From the NCBI GenBank assembly GCA_013359255.1, contig JABWCF010000014.1, forward strand, positions 1-64,000: 64,000 bases of DNA, written 5' to 3'. Below, piece by piece: positions 1 through 6,794 of this stretch (position 1 is its first letter; each line of letters opens with the position of its first letter). The notes beneath the pieces are model-generated. The model was not told the origin of the DNA. It searched no databases and worked only from the letters and a program-made list of their open reading frames with translations. The DNA is from Flavobacteriales bacterium (lineage in GTDB: Bacteria > Bacteroidota > Bacteroidia > Flavobacteriales_E > Vicingaceae). Position numbers and translations under genes: made by a program.

Positions 1-4
1 TCTA

Positions 5-100
5 TCGGTCAGGGCTTCTCGTTCCGAATATCCGCAACCCTGCGGGATGCGTCTATCAATGGCTTGTCGCCATTGAAACGGAACGACAAGCCCTGACCGA
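5..100. repeat. nested inverted-repeat element (cloverleaf-like)
   Basis: Outer arms 5-26 and 79-100 are complementary at 21 of 22 positions, with a single C.C mismatch (18 against 87). Inside lie two further hairpins: 32-36 with 41-45 (ACCC loop) and 57-62 with 70-75. Together they would fold as a three-way junction. The loop of the second hairpin (61-69) is also complementary to 84-92, so an alternative pairing exists. An 11-bp core of the right arm (82-92) recurs at 673-683 in a second structured element. It is GC-richer than its surroundings. It may be an attC-like recombination site of a cassette array, a REP-type element, or a strong terminator for a gene left of the window; the sequence alone does not decide. 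Confidence 0.6.
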
Positions 101-138
101 TATGGGTAAGTACTTAAAGACGATAGAATAAATAATAT

Positions 139-567
139 ATGCAACAACTGACTCCAGAGAAAAAACTTGATATAGCCCTTGAATTCTTATCGACTCATGG
201 TGCAAAAGGTGGCAGTTACGACTGGTATGACGACCGTGCAAAAGAAAGAGGATATGACGAATGGCTTTTTAAATATCTTTTGACGCAAAATATTTCAGAA
301 AATGAACATCTACCAATTATCTATAAACTGCATCGGGACAAATTTTTAGACACCTTTTATGATAAAACGAATGGTGAGCAATTAGGGGAACGACCGACAC
401 AAATAAGAATATCATTTGAAGGGATTATGCTCATATCCAATGGTGGTTACGAACAGACAAAAAAAGCCAACGAGACAAATCAGGCAAGAATAAAACGTAA
501 TGAATTAATAATAATGATTGGTACTGGTTTTGCCGGACTATATGCATTAGTACAATTTTTCCAATGA
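139..567 (+). CDS. small tail-anchored hypothetical protein, cassette-like
   Basis: This 142-aa protein is not one I recognise. The N-terminal ~115 residues are soluble and charged and start with a helix-rich segment that could be winged-helix-like (weak impression only). Residues about 122-141 form one hydrophobic segment at the very C-terminus, so it looks tail-anchored with the bulk in the cytoplasm. It starts at an ATG 38 nt after one structured inverted repeat (5-100) and ends about 57 nt before another (625-684). A single ORF bracketed by two related palindromic elements is the layout of a mobile gene cassette. No function is assigned. Confidence 0.6.
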   Translation: MQQLTPEKKLDIALEFLSTHGAKGGSYDWYDDRAKERGYDEWLFKYLLTQNISENEHLPIIYKLHRDKFLDTFYDKTNGEQLGERPTQIRISFEGIMLISNGGYEQTKKANETNQARIKRNELIIMIGTGFAGLYALVQFFQ

Positions 568-624
568 CTAGGAACATTCTTTTGTTGCAATCATCATTAA
601 AACAAAAGTACCTACCCATAACAA

Positions 625-684
625 CGGCTTGGCGTTATGCCGCGATACAATAATAAAAGAGAATGCGGCACAAACGACAAGCCG
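625..684. repeat. imperfect inverted-repeat element, attC-like
   Basis: Arms 625-643 and 665-684 are complementary apart from one mismatch and a short bulge, and flank a ~21-nt AT-rich loop. The right arm contains the same 11-mer (673-683) as the right arm of the first element (82-92). Imperfect arms with unpaired bases and a variable loop between small ORFs resemble the folded strand of integron attC sites. However, the canonical core sites (RYYYAAC and GTTRRRY) are not clearly present, so this remains a resemblance. No integrase gene lies in the window. Confidence 0.5.
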
Positions 685-726
685 CAAAACGTCAACAAGA
701 TAGGGCATTTTAAGACGACTTAAACA

Positions 727-882
727 ATGAAAAGAACAATTACAATTTTGACATTATTGCTGCTGATGTTGTTACAATTGGAGTGCGACTGTAATAATTG
801 TCTTGTTCAAAATTCAGAATGTTCAATAAGCGTAAGCAAAATAAAAAAACAGAAAAATCAAATAGGGAAAATGAAACAATAA
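727..882 (+). CDS. 51-aa exported Cys-containing small protein (hypothetical)
   Basis: An ATG at 727 opens a 51-codon frame ending with TAA at 880-882. The first ~18 residues are a basic start (MKRT) followed by a leucine-rich hydrophobic stretch, as in a signal peptide or membrane anchor. Four cysteines follow within residues 20-32 (C20, C22, C25, C32). The C-terminal third is lysine-rich. It lies 43 nt after the second structured inverted repeat, so it may be the ORF of a second cassette. It could be a lipoprotein if C20 is the lipidated residue, but the lipobox is poor. It could also be non-coding; the short length limits confidence. Confidence 0.4.
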   Translation: MKRTITILTLLLLMLLQLECDCNNCLVQNSECSISVSKIKKQKNQIGKMKQ

Positions 883-940
883 TTCACACACACGTAGTTG
901 AAAAATATTTCTATTGTATTAGTTGAGAATGTAGTGATTC

Positions 941-972
941 AAAATAAGCAGCTGCTTCAATCGGCTTATTTT
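941..972 (-). terminator. possible terminator of the leftward coiled-coil gene
   Basis: Read leftward, a perfect 12-bp palindrome (946-957) is followed by ATTTT. A longer repeat pair (941-948 with 965-972) brackets it and overlaps the stop codon of the gene ending at 966. The U-run is short, so termination strength is uncertain. Confidence 0.35.
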
Positions 973-1892
973 AGCGTAAGCTTTGTACGGCCTATATCGG
1001 TAGCATCAGCATAAATTTCAATAATATATTCTCCTGCCGAAAACTCGTACGTATCATTGGGGGCAGCCCAATCCAAACAAAGTTCCATTTCCTGATTTTG
1101 ATAATCTATTTGTTTTTTAGAACTAAACAAGCCTTTTACTCCGTTAAATTCAAACATATTCGACTCATCACTTTTATCGGCCAATACTTTTCCATCAGGA
1201 GCAAGAATTCTAAGATAAACCCATTTTTTGCCCGAAGGAGTAATCTTGTTCTCGGCCAGTTTAAAGCAGCAGCGAATTTTGTCAATTCGTTTGGCTTTAT
1301 CAAGTTCTTTTCCTGTGTTATCGCCTTTTACCCTAACACCAAAAGCCCTCATGCCTGTGGCTTTTAATAAAGAAGCCACGGTAACTTTACTGCTCAAATC
1401 CTCATTCGATTTAGCAAGTTCTTCATTTTTTGTTTGCTGTTGTTTTAATTGTGTGGTTACTTGTGCTTTTTCTTCTGTTAAGGTTTGATTCAATATGTTT
1501 AACGAATCGATGGTTCGAACAAAACCCTTCATAATAGTACGCAGGGTTTCAGTTTCTTTTCTAAGTTTATGTATCACCCATGCGTCTCCCTTGTGTTTTT
1601 CGGCTTCTTTTAAAAGTTGTTCTATTTTTGCCTTTTGCTCTTCTACCTGAGCCTGCATTTCTTTATTATCTGTTTTTAGCGTTTCATATTGCTCCAGCAT
1701 AGAATTTAATTCTTGTTTTATGCTGTTCCGCTCGGTTTCTATATCTGTTTTTTCAATGGTTATATATTCTATTTGTTTTTTTTGATTTAAAAGAATCCAC
1801 CCTTCGGCAAGGCATATAATCAATAACAATATACAAAGGACAATCAGAACTGTGCTGTTGTTCTTTTTTTGAGGAGGTGTATTTTCAGACAT
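966..1892 (-). CDS. membrane-anchored coiled-coil protein (hypothetical)
   Basis: This 308-aa protein has one N-terminal membrane segment (about residues 14-36, rich in I/L/V), then a long heptad-like charged coiled coil (about 40-170, rich in E/K/Q). A C-terminal globular domain (about 175-308) is predicted to be mostly beta. The short N-terminus is polar and probably cytoplasmic, which would place the coiled coil in the periplasm. Similar Bacteroidota proteins are often auto-named chromosome-segregation ATPase because of the coiled coil, but there is no ATPase motif here. It stands alone, with a TAnnTTTG box 16 nt upstream of its ATG. Its role is unknown; an envelope-spanning scaffold is only a guess. 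Confidence 0.75.
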   Translation of the reverse strand: MSENTPPQKKNNSTVLIVLCILLLIICLAEGWILLNQKKQIEYITIEKTDIETERNSIKQELNSMLEQYETLKTDNKEMQAQVEEQKAKIEQLLKEAEKHKGDAWVIHKLRKETETLRTIMKGFVRTIDSLNILNQTLTEEKAQVTTQLKQQQTKNEELAKSNEDLSSKVTVASLLKATGMRAFGVRVKGDNTGKELDKAKRIDKIRCCFKLAENKITPSGKKWVYLRILAPDGKVLADKSDESNMFEFNGVKGLFSSKKQIDYQNQEMELCLDWAAPNDTYEFSAGEYIIEIYADATDIGRTKLTLK

Positions 1893-1908
1893 GTTTTTTT
1901 ATTTGCAA

Positions 1909-1916
1909 CAAAGTTA
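1909..1916 (-). promoter_or_regulatory. TAnnTTTG -7 box for the 966-1892 gene
   Basis: On the minus strand this reads TAACTTTG, an exact match to the Bacteroidota -7 consensus, 16 nt before the ATG at 1892. I see no good TTG -33 element at the usual spacing. Confidence 0.4.
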
Positions 1917-1961
1917 GAACGATTTTTAATGTAATACCTTTCCTTTTTTTACTTTTATTTT

Positions 1962-2639
1962 ATGATTCAGTATTTAATAGATTTAATTTACCCGAATATT
2001 TGTGTTGCTTGCAACAAAAATTTAAGTACAAATGAAAAGCAAATTTGCAGCCGATGTTACTTAAAACTGCCATATACCCGTTTTGCAGAAGAAAAAGACA
2101 ATGCCATAGAGAAAATATTTTGGGGTAGGGTGCCTATTGAAGCGGCTATGGCACTTTTTTATTTTAATAAAGGCAATAGGGTACAAAGTATATTACATCA
2201 ACTGAAATACAAAGGTAATTTTGAAATAGGAATAGACATGGGAATATTGGCCGGAAATGAACTAAAAACCAGTGTGCGTTTTGCTGATTTAAATTTAATT
2301 ACGGCCGTACCTTTACATAGCCAAAAGAAGAAACAAAGAGGGTATAACCAAAGTGAAATGTTTGCAAAAGGCATAGCAAAGGCAACTTGTATTTCAACCG
2401 ATTTTTCAGTTATTGAAAGAACAATATATACTCAAACTCAAACCCAAAAAAGCAGATTAGAAAGATTAAACAATGTAGAAAAGGCATTTTTTATACCGAA
2501 TCCCGAAAAAATTAAAAACAAACACATTTTATTGGTAGATGATGTTATTACCACCGGAGCCACCTTAGAGGCTTGTGCCGCTTGCTTGCAAAAAGTGAAC
2601 GGAGTTAAAATAAGTATTGCAGCAATTGCCTGTGCATAA
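1962..2639 (+). CDS. comF: ComF family phosphoribosyltransferase-like protein
   Basis: This 225-aa protein has the usual ComF length. An N-terminal zinc ribbon has two Cys pairs (C14/C17 and C29/C32). The C-terminal phosphoribosyltransferase fold ends in the PRPP-binding motif VDDVITTGAT near residue 192. ComF proteins support DNA uptake during natural transformation in several bacteria. In Bacteroidota the gene is nearly universal and its substrate is unclear. It starts at an ATG and is followed 23 nt later by the methionine-sulfoxide reductase gene, so the two and the lipoprotein after them probably form one transcript. Confidence 0.88.
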   Translation: MIQYLIDLIYPNICVACNKNLSTNEKQICSRCYLKLPYTRFAEEKDNAIEKIFWGRVPIEAAMALFYFNKGNRVQSILHQLKYKGNFEIGIDMGILAGNELKTSVRFADLNLITAVPLHSQKKKQRGYNQSEMFAKGIAKATCISTDFSVIERTIYTQTQTQKSRLERLNNVEKAFFIPNPEKIKNKHILLVDDVITTGATLEACAACLQKVNGVKISIAAIACA

Positions 2640-2662
2640 TATGTATTTTTGCAAATGAAAAA

Positions 2663-3148
2663 ATGACCGAATCTTTTTACATACCCCAAACACTTTCGAG
2701 AGAAGAGAAATACAAATCCTTTTTACCACAACTAAAATCGTTGGTAAAAGCGGAAACAGATTGTATTGCAAATCTTGCTAACATAACCTCCGCATTGAAA
2801 TACACCTTCCATTTTTTTTGGGTTGGTTTTTATTTTGTGAAGGGCAACGAACTAGTGTTGGGACCTTTTCAGGGTACGCTTGCCTGCACTAGAATACCTT
2901 TTGGAAAAGGGGTATGTGGTACTTGTTGGCAAAAACAAGAAGTAGTGGTAGTTCCCGATGTAGAAAAATTTCCGGGTCATATTGCTTGCAGTTCTTTTTC
3001 TAAATCGGAAATTGTGCTGCCTATTTTTAATAAAGAAAAACAAGTGGTAATGGTAATGGATATAGATAGTGATAAAAAGAATGATTTTGACGCAACCGAT
3101 TCATTTTACCTGCAACAAATAGCTTCTCTCATCGAAACTTTTATATGA
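2663..3148 (+). CDS. msrC: GAF-domain free methionine-(R)-sulfoxide reductase
   Basis: The 161-aa single GAF domain carries the fRMsr signature. It has a cysteine in ACTRI (C75), the GVCGTC motif (C85, C88) and a cysteine in HIACSS (C109), in the positions used for catalysis and disulfide recycling in the E. coli MsrC/yeast fRMsr family. The enzyme reduces free methionine-R-sulfoxide in the cytoplasm and so repairs oxidative damage to the methionine pool. The start at 2663 is an ATG preceded by a TATTTTTG sequence that resembles a -7 box. Its end overlaps the next ATG by 4 nt (ATGA), indicating translational coupling. Confidence 0.87.
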   Translation: MTESFYIPQTLSREEKYKSFLPQLKSLVKAETDCIANLANITSALKYTFHFFWVGFYFVKGNELVLGPFQGTLACTRIPFGKGVCGTCWQKQEVVVVPDVEKFPGHIACSSFSKSEIVLPIFNKEKQVVMVMDIDSDKKNDFDATDSFYLQQIASLIETFI

Positions 3149-4716
3149 AAAAAAGAATACCATATTTAGTTGTGCTGGGCGTTTTTTTTTCATGTGCACA
3201 AGTTTCTTCTCCCACAGGAGGGCCCAGAGACGAGACCCCACCTCGAGATTCGGTTTGCATCCCTAAAAACAACTCTACTTCCTTTAACGAAAAAGAAATC
3301 GAAATTCGTTTTACAGAATACATCAATCTGAAAGAATTAAATAACCAACTTATAATTTCTCCTTTTTCTAAAATATTGCCCGAGGTTACTGTTAAAGGCA
3401 AAACGCTGCGTATTATAATTAAAGATACTCTGCAAGAAAATACTACCTACGTATATCATTTCGGAAAATCTATTGTTGATATTACCGAAGGGAATGCTGC
3501 AGAAAATTTCAGATATGTTTTTTCTACCGGAAACACGATTGATACATCAAAAATTTCCGGACAGGTATTGAATAGTTTTACCTATCAACCCGAAGAAGAC
3601 TTTATGGTAATGTTATATTCTGTACACAATGATTCGGCACCTCTTACCCTTCTGCCTAATTACATAGCTAAAACTAATAAAGAAGGAAACTTTCTGTTTA
3701 CAAATCTAAAAAAGGACCAATACAAAATATTTGCAATTAAAGACAATAACAGAAATTATCTTTTCGATTTACCCGATGAAATCATTGCGTATACAATGAA
3801 TACCACTACACCAGATACTCATATAACCTTACTCAGCTTTAAAGAAGACAGCGAAAAACAATTTGTAAAAAAATCATCTGAACTACAATCCGGAAAGTTG
3901 GGAATATTTCTGAATAAGCCTTCAGAAAAAATAAAGGTAAAATCGTTAGACGCAAATGATTTAATGAAAGAAAATTACATTGGCTCCGATACCATTATCT
4001 ATTGGTTGAAAAATAAACCCTCAACCGAGAAATTAAGATTTGTAATTACCGATTTCGATTCAATAATCGATACCGTTGCCATTCGTATTTCAAACTTCGA
4101 AAAAACATCAAAAGAAAAAACAAGTCTTTCTTATAACCTGCAAAATGCAAATTTGAATCTGGGAGAAAACATAAAAATAACATTCAGCAGGCCAATAGAA
4201 ACGTTGAACGATTCTTTATTAAAATTATACTGCGATTCTACTCCTATTCCGTTTAAGTTAAATTTTGATGGTCTTCGGAAAGTGATTGTAGAAGCCAACT
4301 GGGAAGAAAATAAAAAGTATTCTTTACACTTTTTGCCCTCCTTTTTTACCGATGTGTACGCTTACAAAAACGACTCGCTAACGATAAAATTTAAAACGCA
4401 CGAAAAAAAGTTTTATGGAAGCTTGCAGTTAAAAATAAAAAGCAATAAAAATCAACCATATATATTCCAGTTGCTAAACGAAAAAGAGGAAGTGCAAAAA
4501 CAAGAAGTATTTACCCAAACATCTGCATTTAACTATAAACAAGTCATTCCGGGAAAATATAAGCTGCGAGTTATAGAAGATACTAATCAAAACGGGAATT
4601 GGGATACCGGAAAGTATATAAAAAACATTCAGCCCGAAAAAGTAATCGTTTATTCCGGAACTTTAAATATTCGTTCAAACTGGGAACAAGAAATTGAATG
4701 GTTGCTGGAAGAGTGA
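3145..4716 (+). CDS. Ig-like domain (Big_5-type) lipoprotein
   Basis: This 523-aa exported protein has an N-terminal signal ending in a lipobox-like FFSC (C17), followed by the SPTGGPRD segment that marks a very common Bacteroidota lipoprotein family. Residues ~30-130 form a Big_5-type Ig-like domain. The remainder is predicted to be a series of beta-sandwich domains, ending with a carboxypeptidase-regulatory-like DTNQNGNWD segment near residue 480. It is probably anchored in the outer membrane. It overlaps the upstream reductase by 4 nt, though nothing links their functions. The family has no established role. Confidence 0.8.
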   Translation: MKKRIPYLVVLGVFFSCAQVSSPTGGPRDETPPRDSVCIPKNNSTSFNEKEIEIRFTEYINLKELNNQLIISPFSKILPEVTVKGKTLRIIIKDTLQENTTYVYHFGKSIVDITEGNAAENFRYVFSTGNTIDTSKISGQVLNSFTYQPEEDFMVMLYSVHNDSAPLTLLPNYIAKTNKEGNFLFTNLKKDQYKIFAIKDNNRNYLFDLPDEIIAYTMNTTTPDTHITLLSFKEDSEKQFVKKSSELQSGKLGIFLNKPSEKIKVKSLDANDLMKENYIGSDTIIYWLKNKPSTEKLRFVITDFDSIIDTVAIRISNFEKTSKEKTSLSYNLQNANLNLGENIKITFSRPIETLNDSLLKLYCDSTPIPFKLNFDGLRKVIVEANWEENKKYSLHFLPSFFTDVYAYKNDSLTIKFKTHEKKFYGSLQLKIKSNKNQPYIFQLLNEKEEVQKQEVFTQTSAFNYKQVIPGKYKLRVIEDTNQNGNWDTGKYIKNIQPEKVIVYSGTLNIRSNWEQEIEWLLEE

Positions 4717-4760
4717 ACCAATGCTATTATTTTACAATGTTTACTGAACACAAATAAGTT

Positions 4761-4768
4761 TAAATTTG
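4761..4768 (+). promoter_or_regulatory. TAnnTTTG -7 box upstream of mrp
   Basis: TAAATTTG is an exact Bacteroidota -7 match, 18 nt before the preferred mrp ATG at 4787. A transcript starting here would have a leader of roughly a dozen nucleotides. No convincing -33 element is seen. Confidence 0.4.
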
Positions 4769-4786
4769 TTTTATACAACAAAAGCA

Positions 4787-5866
4787 ATGGAAATAAACAA
4801 AGAAAACGTATTACAAGCATTAAGTTTTGTAATAGAACCCGATTTAAAAAAAGATATTGTAGCCTTAAACCTTGTTAGCGAGATTGAGGTAAATGGGCAG
4901 CACCTTTCTTTCAAGGTACAAATCAGTAATCCTGCATTGCATAATCGTAAACGTATGGAAGAAGCTTGCCTACACCATTTACACCGATTTTTTGGAGAAG
5001 GGGTGCAGGCAAATATTTCCGTAGAAGCGTTGGCAAAAGACAGCGAACGCTCGCCCGAATTACGTAAATTATTGCCCGGAGTTAAAAACATTATAGCCAT
5101 TGCTTCCGGAAAAGGAGGCGTTGGAAAATCTACCGTTACCTCAAATTTGGCCGTAGCGTTAGCTGAACAAGGATATAAAGTGGGTTTGGTAGATGCCGAT
5201 ATTTACGGACCTTCTATTCCATTAATGTTCGATGTATATTCAGAAAAACCTGCTGTTATTGAAATAGACGGAAAACAATGGATAGAACCTGTTGTGAATC
5301 ACAATGTAAAAGTCTTATCTATTGGTTTTTTTGCCGATACCGATCAGGCCATCGTTTGGCGTGGTCCAATGGCGGCAAAAGCCTTAGTGCAATTATTTCG
5401 CGATGTAAACTGGGGAGAGTTAGATTATATGCTTATTGATTTACCCCCGGGTACAGGCGATATTCATTTATCTTTAGTGCAAACTGTTCCACTTACCGGA
5501 GTAGTAGTGGTAAGTACCCCTCAGGAAGTAGCTCTTATTGATGCAAGAAAAGCGGTGGGAATGTTTAAGCTAAACGAAATAAATGTGCCAATTCTTGGCT
5601 TTGTAGAAAACATGGCCTACTTTACTCCGGCCGAACTGCCTAACAACAAGTATTACATTTTCGGAAAAGAGGGGTTGAAAAATTTGGCTGAAACCATGCA
5701 AATCCCCTTACTAGGAGAAATTCCTCTTGTGCAAAGTATTCGTGAAGCGGGCGATGCCGGAAGACCTGCCGTTTTACAGCAAACTACTCCTCAAGCTATC
5801 GCTTTCTCTAATCTGGCAAAAAACGTGGTGAGGGCATGTACGCAAAGGCAAAAAGAACTAATCTGA
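4787..5866 (+). CDS. apbC: Mrp/NBP35 family iron-sulfur cluster carrier ATPase
   Basis: The N-terminal ~75 residues are a MIP18/DUF59 domain. They are followed by a deviant Walker A, GKGGVGKST (about residues 108-116), and a ParA/MinD-like ATPase fold with the LIDLPPGTGD switch motif. Mrp/ApbC proteins bind and transfer Fe-S clusters to apo-targets in the cytoplasm. I chose the ATG at 4787 (359 aa) over an upstream TTG at 4766 because family members begin at this methionine. A NifU-domain gene follows 34 nt downstream, which supports a shared Fe-S maturation role. The C-terminal CxxC of some Mrp proteins is not evident. Confidence 0.92.
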   Translation: MEINKENVLQALSFVIEPDLKKDIVALNLVSEIEVNGQHLSFKVQISNPALHNRKRMEEACLHHLHRFFGEGVQANISVEALAKDSERSPELRKLLPGVKNIIAIASGKGGVGKSTVTSNLAVALAEQGYKVGLVDADIYGPSIPLMFDVYSEKPAVIEIDGKQWIEPVVNHNVKVLSIGFFADTDQAIVWRGPMAAKALVQLFRDVNWGELDYMLIDLPPGTGDIHLSLVQTVPLTGVVVVSTPQEVALIDARKAVGMFKLNEINVPILGFVENMAYFTPAELPNNKYYIFGKEGLKNLAETMQIPLLGEIPLVQSIREAGDAGRPAVLQQTTPQAIAFSNLAKNVVRACTQRQKELI

Positions 5867-5900
5867 TACTTATTTGTTTAGTATATTCGCTTACATTCAA

Positions 5901-6146
5901 ATGAAAGGAAAAAAGGAAAAAATAAAAAAAATAAAAGAAGCTATTGCTCAGCTTCGACCTTTTTTCGTGGCTGACGGAGGCGATATCCGCTTTGTAGAAA
6001 TAACCGGAAATGTGGCAAAGGTTAAATTATATGGGGCATGCAAAACCTGTTCTATGAGTCATATGACGATTAAATCGGGAATAGAAGATGCCATAAAAAA
6101 AGTAGTTCCCGAAATTGTTGCCGTTGAAGCAATAGATTCCGAATAA
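5901..6146 (+). CDS. NifU C-terminal domain Fe-S scaffold protein
   Basis: This 81-aa protein consists of a single NifU C-terminal (Nfu) domain, with the GGDI motif and the cluster-binding CKTC pair (CxxC). Such proteins act as scaffold or carrier for [4Fe-4S] clusters. The ATG at 5901 is preferred over an upstream TTG because the family starts just before the helical lysine-rich segment. It sits 34 nt after the Mrp ATPase gene and is probably cotranscribed with it, giving a carrier pair. It converges with the Nudix gene ending at 6156. Confidence 0.9.
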   Translation: MKGKKEKIKKIKEAIAQLRPFFVADGGDIRFVEITGNVAKVKLYGACKTCSMSHMTIKSGIEDAIKKVVPEIVAVEAIDSE

Positions 6147-6155
6147 AAGAAACTA

Positions 6156-6794
6156 TTAATACCTCAAAATTTCTTTAAGCTCGCTTAGCATCATTGCGGT
6201 AGCTCCCCAAATTATTTCATTATTCATTACAAAGCATGGAGAATCAATAGTAGTTCCGTTACTTAACATAATTTGTTTTATGCTTAAACTTTTAGGAGAA
6301 AATAATTCGTTTAACGAAACTGTAATAATTTTATCTACCTCTTTTTTATCGGGCAAAAAAGTTAAATTGTTATACGAAATACCAATAAAAGGATACACTA
6401 TAAAACGACTGGGAGGAATATATAATTCCGTTATATTGCCAATTATTTCTATATTGTTTTTCGGCACTCCAATTTCTTCTTCCGTTTCACGCAATGCGGT
6501 TTGTTGCAGTGTAGTGTCAAATACTTCTTTTTTACCTCCCGGAAAACTTATTTGCCCGCTGTGAACTCCGTTGTACAAAGCACGTTTTATAAATACCGTA
6601 TGCCAGTTATTATTTTCATAGAAAAGTAAAATAAGTACGGAGCCTATTTTTGTATGTTGATTGGGTTGTATTTGAGAAACAGGTTTTCTATTAGTGGGCG
6701 ACATCTTTATGTGTGCTTCATGCCCCGGTAGTGGCAATTTTAATTTTTTGCTTAATTCTTTCGAGAAAGTACGTAAATATTCTTTATTGTCCAC
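6156..6794 (-). CDS. Nudix hydrolase, CoA pyrophosphatase type
   Basis: This 212-aa protein carries a full Nudix box (about residues 87-109, ending RETEEEIG). It is preceded by the NGVHSGQISFPGG segment, which is the NuCoA (UPF0035) signature of enzymes that split coenzyme A into 3',5'-ADP and phosphopantetheine. It would act in cytoplasmic CoA turnover. The start codon is GTG at 6794; no in-frame ATG exists upstream. The first codons overlap the end of the WG-repeat gene by 11 nt, so translation is probably coupled even though the two functions look unrelated. Confidence 0.85.
   Translation of the reverse strand: MDNKEYLRTFSKELSKKLKLPLPGHEAHIKMSPTNRKPVSQIQPNQHTKIGSVLILLFYENNNWHTVFIKRALYNGVHSGQISFPGGKKEVFDTTLQQTALRETEEEIGVPKNNIEIIGNITELYIPPSRFIVYPFIGISYNNLTFLPDKKEVDKIITVSLNELFSPKSLSIKQIMLSNGTTIDSPCFVMNNEIIWGATAMMLSELKEILRY

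Noticed and set aside
5-684. CRISPR array
   Set aside because: Only two elements, unequal in length and sequence, spaced by a gene-sized segment; no regular repeat-spacer pattern and no cas genes.
966-1892. Chromosome-segregation ATPase
   Set aside because: Coiled coil only; no Walker motifs. The name is a known artefact of coiled-coil similarity.
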